A DNA stretch of 64,000 nucleotides, taken from contig NZ_JAINRC010000006.1 in NCBI RefSeq assembly GCF_020400655.1, forward strand, positions 310,001 through 374,000. Reading direction: 5' to 3'. Positions 60,419-64,000 of the stretch are shown here, piece by piece. This stretch comes from Streptomyces spinosus. GTDB taxonomy: Bacteria; Actinomycetota; Actinomycetes; Streptomycetales; Streptomycetaceae. Numbering within the stretch: the stretch's first letter is position 1; each line of letters begins with the position of its first letter. Made by a program: the position numbers and the translations under genes. Below the pieces are notes generated by a model. It had not been told where the DNA came from. It was given only the letters and a program-made list of their open reading frames with translations, and made no database searches.

Positions 60419-61795
60419 ATGAACAACTCCTCAGCGGAAACACCGACCGGTTCCTTCGTGCCGGGCGGCCGGCGCCGGCACCGCCGGACGAGGCAGGGCG
60501 GCGCGGGTCTGCGGCGTACCGTCGTGCTGGCGTTGGCCGTGCCCGTCGCCTCGGCCGCGCTGGCCGGTCCCTCGGCCTTCGCCGCCGGCAACGGCACCAC
60601 GGCCACGGGAAGCGGCACGTCCGGGCACGCGGACCTGGCCGGCCCCGGCGACCGGCAGATGGCCGCCAACCTGGACACCCGCGTGCTCGACCAGCGGCTG
60701 GGCTCCGACGTGAGCGGCGTGGTCCTGGACGCGGACTCGGAGGAGACCCTGTGGGACCACAACGGCGCCACCGCGCTGATGCCGGCCTCCAACGTCAAGC
60801 TGGCCACGTCGACCGCCGCCCTGACCGTGCTGGGCCCCGAGCACCGGTTCACCACCAAGGTCGTCTACGGCCACGGCACCCTCACCCTCGTCGGCGGCGG
60901 TGACCGCACCCTCGGCGGCGCCGACCTCGCGGAACTCGCGAAGACCGCGGTCGCCGGACTGAAGAAGGCCGGCCTGACCACGGTGAAGGTCGCCGTGGAC
61001 GACAGCCTGTTCCCCGCACCGACCCTCGCCGACGGCTGGAACGACGGCTACTACCCGGACTCCGTCGCCCCGGTCCGCGCCCTCGTCGTCGACGGCCGCG
61101 GCGTCCAGGACACCTCCCTCGACGCGGGGCAGACCTTCGCCGGGCTGCTCGCCCAGGCCGGCGTCACCGTCGACGGCGAGGTCACGCGCGGCACGGCGCA
61201 CCGCGGTGACGTACCGGTCGCGCGCCACCGGTCGGCCCCGCTGGCGGACATCGTCAAGAAGATGCTCAAGACCAGCGACAACAACATCGCCGAGACCCTG
61301 CTGCGGATGACCGCCCTGGGCGCGGGACGCCCCGCCACCTTCGAGGGCGGCACCGAGGTCGTGCGCCATGTGCTCAGCCACCACTACGGCGTGTCCCTCG
61401 ACAACTTCGTCGTCCACGACGGCAGCGGCCTGTCCCGCACCGACCGCATCCCGGCGGCCACCCTCGCGCAGATCCTGGAACTGCTCACGGAGCCCCGCTA
61501 CGCGCACACCCTGGGTTCCGTCCTGGACGGCCTGCCGGTCGCCGGTGAGGCGGGCTCCACCCTCGGCCCGGAGTGGGGCCGGTTCGACGACCCGGACTCC
61601 CGCTGCGCGGTCGGCAAGGTGCGGGCGAAGACCGGCACCCTCACCGGAGCCGTCGCCCTGAGCGGTCTGACCCGGACCGACGACGGCGAATGGCGGGTCT
61701 TCTCCTTCATCGAGAACGGCTCGACGGCCGCTCCGAACGACATCAAGGACGCGATGGACGGTCTGGCCGCGACCGTGAACGGCTGCTGGGCCTAG
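60419..61795 (+). CDS. dacB: PBP4-type D-alanyl-D-alanine carboxypeptidase/endopeptidase (S13)
   Basis: The 458-residue protein has a signal peptide (~32-56, RTVVLALAVPVASAALAGPS). The three penicillin-binding motifs are complete: S124-N-V-K127 (PASNVKLAT), S286-D-N (KTSDNNIAE) and K404-T-G (AKTGTLTG). The S13 family cleaves terminal D-Ala or cross-links in peptidoglycan outside the membrane. It is close to the usual length for Streptomyces members. A local wall hydrolase beside a secretion locus could aid apparatus assembly, but this is inference. A hairpin terminator follows. Confidence 0.94.
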   Translation: MNNSSAETPTGSFVPGGRRRHRRTRQGGAGLRRTVVLALAVPVASAALAGPSAFAAGNGTTATGSGTSGHADLAGPGDRQMAANLDTRVLDQRLGSDVSGVVLDADSEETLWDHNGATALMPASNVKLATSTAALTVLGPEHRFTTKVVYGHGTLTLVGGGDRTLGGADLAELAKTAVAGLKKAGLTTVKVAVDDSLFPAPTLADGWNDGYYPDSVAPVRALVVDGRGVQDTSLDAGQTFAGLLAQAGVTVDGEVTRGTAHRGDVPVARHRSAPLADIVKKMLKTSDNNIAETLLRMTALGAGRPATFEGGTEVVRHVLSHHYGVSLDNFVVHDGSGLSRTDRIPAATLAQILELLTEPRYAHTLGSVLDGLPVAGEAGSTLGPEWGRFDDPDSRCAVGKVRAKTGTLTGAVALSGLTRTDDGEWRVFSFIENGSTAAPNDIKDAMDGLAATVNGCWA

Positions 61796-62163
61796 GCTCT
61801 CCCGTCCGGATCACGCGGGGCTCGCGGGCCCGGCGTGATCCGAACGAAGGGCCCTGGTTCCGGGACCGGGACCGGGACCCGGACCGGGACCGGGCACCAG
61901 GCGCCGTCCGGCCGTGAGGTCGGGTGGGCGTTCGAGCGCGCGGCGGTGTCCGCGCCACCGGTGCGGCCGGCCGCACCCTCCGACGCGCCGGTTCGCGTCC
62001 CCACGCGCGGACCGGTACGAGTCGCATGTCACACCTGCCAGGGGTGAACCCCGAACGGCGGTGGATCCGCTCCATGTGTGGCAGGGCCGGACCGCGCCGC
62101 GGACCGGTCGGGCACCCCCCGCGACGCCGCCACCCACGCTCCGGCTCCGCTGGAAAGGAACCC
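61796..62163. other. 368-bp intergenic region with hexamer repeats
   Basis: After the terminator come imperfect tandem GGGACC repeats (~61859-61900). No gene was recognised; the promoter of the lectin gene must lie in the distal half. Confidence 0.5.
61807..61842 (+). terminator. Hairpin terminator after dacB
   Basis: CGGATCACGC and GCGTGATCCG arms (10 bp) flank a GC-rich loop, 12 nt after the stop. A related hairpin sequence lies at ~2123-2165. Confidence 0.75.
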
Positions 62164-63318
62164 ATGCAGCCTCCACACACGCCCCGGCCGGCGGTGGATC
62201 TCCCCAGGAGAGTCCCCGGCAGCGCCAGGCCCGTCAGCCCCGGCTCCGGGCCCGGCCAGGACGGCACCACGGCCGGGGCCGCGGCCGGGGCCGCGGAGCC
62301 GTCCGCACCGGACGGCGGTGACCGGGCGCCCGACGCGGCCGGCCGCGGCACCTCGCTGCCCCGGCTCACCCGGATCTCCTCGCTGGGATCGCGCGGGAAC
62401 GCCGGCCGGGCCACCGGGACACCGCCCCCGGCGGCCGACGACACGGTGGGCGGCTGGGCCGGGGACGAACCCGGCGACGCCTTCGTACGCCGCGCCGGCA
62501 CGGACGGCAGCCCCGCCCCGGACCCGGTCGTCTCCCTCGGACCGGCCCGGCGGGACGCTGGCGCCGGGACCCGGCGCGAAGGACTGCGCGGTGCCCTCGG
62601 TGTCGTGGGCGTCGTCGGACTGCTGGCGGCCGGCGGTGTCCTGCTGACCCTGGGCCTGGTCAAGGGTCACGACGGCGGCGGGCGCGACGGGGCGTCGGTG
62701 ACCGTCGACTCCCGTGGTCGCGGCACGGACGTCGTCGACGGGCTCGGGGACGTGCCGGCGCCCCCGGCGAAGGCGTCCGCGACCGGCCCCGGCGAGAAGG
62801 CCGGCGCTTCCCGGGAGCCCACGTCCGCCGCGCCCGGCGGCAGTGCGCCGGACAAGGACCCGGCGTCCCCCGTACGGCGCCCCACCACCACGGCGAAGGC
62901 CGCGGACGGGACCGGGACGCCCGCTCCGGCCGCGGCGCCCGGGGTGAACGTGTTCAGCCACGCCTCGCAGCGCTGCATAGCCGTCGTGGGCGGCGAGGCC
63001 GTGCCGGGCGCGGGCCTGATGATCCGGGACTGCTCGGAATCCGCCGCGCAGCACTGGGCGTTCACGGGCGGGACCATGCGGGCGCTCGGCATGTGCGTGC
63101 GGCTCGCGAACGGCTCGACCGCCGACGGGACGGACCTCGAACTCGCCCCCTGCGACGGGAGCCCGGCGCAGCGGTTCACGCTGAACGTCCGGCACGACCT
63201 GGTGAGCACCCTCGCCGACAAGTGCGCCGACGTCCGGGACAACGGCACGGAGAACGGCACCCGGCTCCAGCTGTGGTCCTGCTCCGGCAGCCCCAACCAG
63301 AAGTGGTCCACGTCCTGA
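62164..63318 (+). CDS. Membrane-anchored ricin-B lectin (T7SS-flanking copy 2)
   Basis: The 384-residue protein has a disordered Pro/Gly-rich N-terminal cytoplasmic region, one membrane helix (~143-167, GALGVVGVVGLLAAGGVLLT), a Pro/Ala-rich stalk, and a C-terminal ricin-type beta-trefoil (~258-384) with AQHWAF, AQRFTL and NQKWST motifs and the paired CIAV, CVRL and CADV cysteines. It has the same plan as the lectin at 26703-28151, and both end in NG-x-RLQLW followed by NQKWS. ATG at 62164 follows GGAAAGGAA. It probably displays a carbohydrate-binding domain on the cell surface. Confidence 0.85.
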   Translation: MQPPHTPRPAVDLPRRVPGSARPVSPGSGPGQDGTTAGAAAGAAEPSAPDGGDRAPDAAGRGTSLPRLTRISSLGSRGNAGRATGTPPPAADDTVGGWAGDEPGDAFVRRAGTDGSPAPDPVVSLGPARRDAGAGTRREGLRGALGVVGVVGLLAAGGVLLTLGLVKGHDGGGRDGASVTVDSRGRGTDVVDGLGDVPAPPAKASATGPGEKAGASREPTSAAPGGSAPDKDPASPVRRPTTTAKAADGTGTPAPAAAPGVNVFSHASQRCIAVVGGEAVPGAGLMIRDCSESAAQHWAFTGGTMRALGMCVRLANGSTADGTDLELAPCDGSPAQRFTLNVRHDLVSTLADKCADVRDNGTENGTRLQLWSCSGSPNQKWSTS

Positions 63319-63340
63319 GCACCACGGGCGGGCAGTCATC

Positions 63341-64000
63341 ATGGAAAGCATGGACACCTGGCCACGGCCCGTCGCGCGCACCGTGTGGTCCAGCGCGGAC
63401 GTCGACACCTCCGACGCGTTCGCGTTCTGGGCCGACGTCATCTGCGACACGTTCGTCGGGGTGGCGGTGCGTCCCGCGCCCGGCGCGGCCTTCGAGGGGC
63501 GGATCGAACACTCCGTCCTGGACGGGATCGGCTTCGCCGAGCTGACCGCGGGCCCCCAGCAGGTGGTCCGGACACCCCGGCTGATCGGACGCGACCACGA
63601 GGACGTCCTCCTCGCCAACATCCAGCTGCGCGGCCGGGGCAGGCTGGAGCAGAACGGGCGGGTGGCCCTGCTCACGCCGGGGACGATGGCCTTCGTCGAC
63701 AGCACCCGTCCCTACGCGCTGGACTTCGACGACGACTTCTCCCAGCTGGTGGTCAAGGTGCCCGGATCCCGGCTGGCGCACCGCTCGCCGGCCGGGGCGG
63801 CCGGCGTCGGGCTGGGCGCCTCGGGCCCCGGCCGGGTCATCGCGGACTTCCTCGTCGGCCTCAACCGTCTGCAGGGCCGGGATGCCGGGGCGGCGGCCGC
63901 ACTGCTGCCCCATGCCGTCGACCTGCTGGACACCGGTCTGGCCTGGGCCGCGGGCAGCGCGCCGCCGGAGGCGTCCGCCACGGCGCTGACCCGCGAACGG
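63341..64000 (+). CDS. AraC-family regulator, N-terminal ligand domain (runs off the window)
   Basis: 220 codons are present with no stop. The sequence matches the N-terminal AraC-binding-like cupin domain of AraC regulators (AFAFWADVICDTFVGVAV; QLRGRGRLEQNGRVALLTPG; TMAFVDSTRPYALDFDDDFS; QLVVKVPGSRLA). The helix-turn-helix domain should follow outside the window. ATG at 63350 is an alternative start. It follows the lectin gene by 22 nt on the same strand and could be co-transcribed. Confidence 0.85.
   Translation, partial: MESMDTWPRPVARTVWSSADVDTSDAFAFWADVICDTFVGVAVRPAPGAAFEGRIEHSVLDGIGFAELTAGPQQVVRTPRLIGRDHEDVLLANIQLRGRGRLEQNGRVALLTPGTMAFVDSTRPYALDFDDDFSQLVVKVPGSRLAHRSPAGAAGVGLGASGPGRVIADFLVGLNRLQGRDAGAAAALLPHAVDLLDTGLAWAAGSAPPEASATALTRER

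Noticed and set aside
61859..61900. GGGACC hexamer tract as a coding region (Arg-Asp repeats)
   Set aside because: Simple-sequence repeat behind a terminator; the repeat-containing frames have no homology or start context.
1..64000. tRNA, rRNA, CRISPR, IS elements, prophage genes or an antibiotic biosynthesis cluster
   Set aside because: None of the expected conserved sequences, repeat-spacer patterns, transposase or integrase motifs or biosynthetic enzymes were seen; EccE was also not found.

Overview
The window is about 72% GC with near-saturated G/C at third codon positions. It carries Wbl and SsgA-like developmental regulators, LuxR-type regulators, protein O-mannosyltransferase, TatA and a complete type VII secretion (T7SS/ESX) locus. 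All of this points to a Streptomyces or close relative, probably chromosomal. No rRNA, tRNA, CRISPR array, IS element or phage module was seen.

Layout. 1-3.8 kb: a partial PAS sensor kinase, a truncated FtsH-like M41 peptidase coupled to a tiny membrane ORF, a Wbl protein, an SsgA-like protein and a DUF308/HdeD membrane protein. 4.3-10.7 kb: signalling genes, namely a large LuxR ATPase regulator, a NarL-type response regulator, a stand-alone receiver and a two-component pair. 10.9-22.7 kb: an FtsX-type permease, a MarR-DHA2 efflux pair, a PoxB-like enzyme, a TatA-like protein, an O-mannosyltransferase, an SDR with a TetR regulator and a DUF6924 protein. 22.8-26.6 kb: a 1261-residue secreted subtilase.

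28-59 kb is the main feature, a T7SS locus. The minus-strand series esxB-like, esxA-like, a T7SS-associated protein, an 882-aa WxG/repeat protein, a YbaB-like protein and a WxG protein leads into a single 4507-codon gene. This giant protein has a CpnT/WXG100-like N-terminus followed by apparent catalytic domains: a mono-ADP-ribosyltransferase, a TcdA/TcdB-type glycosyltransferase, a Cys/His deamidase-like domain, a lethal-factor-like zinc protease and a second TcdA/TcdB-type glycosyltransferase. Duplicated connector modules separate them. The machinery follows: eccB, eccD, eccC (divergent), mycosin mycP, and an EccA-like protein fused to a right-handed beta-helix. Two membrane-anchored ricin-B lectins of the same architecture lie at the two ends of the locus. 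No immunity gene is evident next to the toxin. Since most warhead families act on eukaryotic proteins, the system may be aimed at eukaryotes such as amoebae, fungi, plants or invertebrates; this is inference.

59.7-64 kb: a lipoprotein, a PBP4-type D,D-carboxypeptidase, the second lectin and the start of an AraC-type regulator. Local tandem duplications recur (inside the kinase, behind the efflux gene, behind mycP), and CACAC/GTGTG inverted motifs recur between genes.
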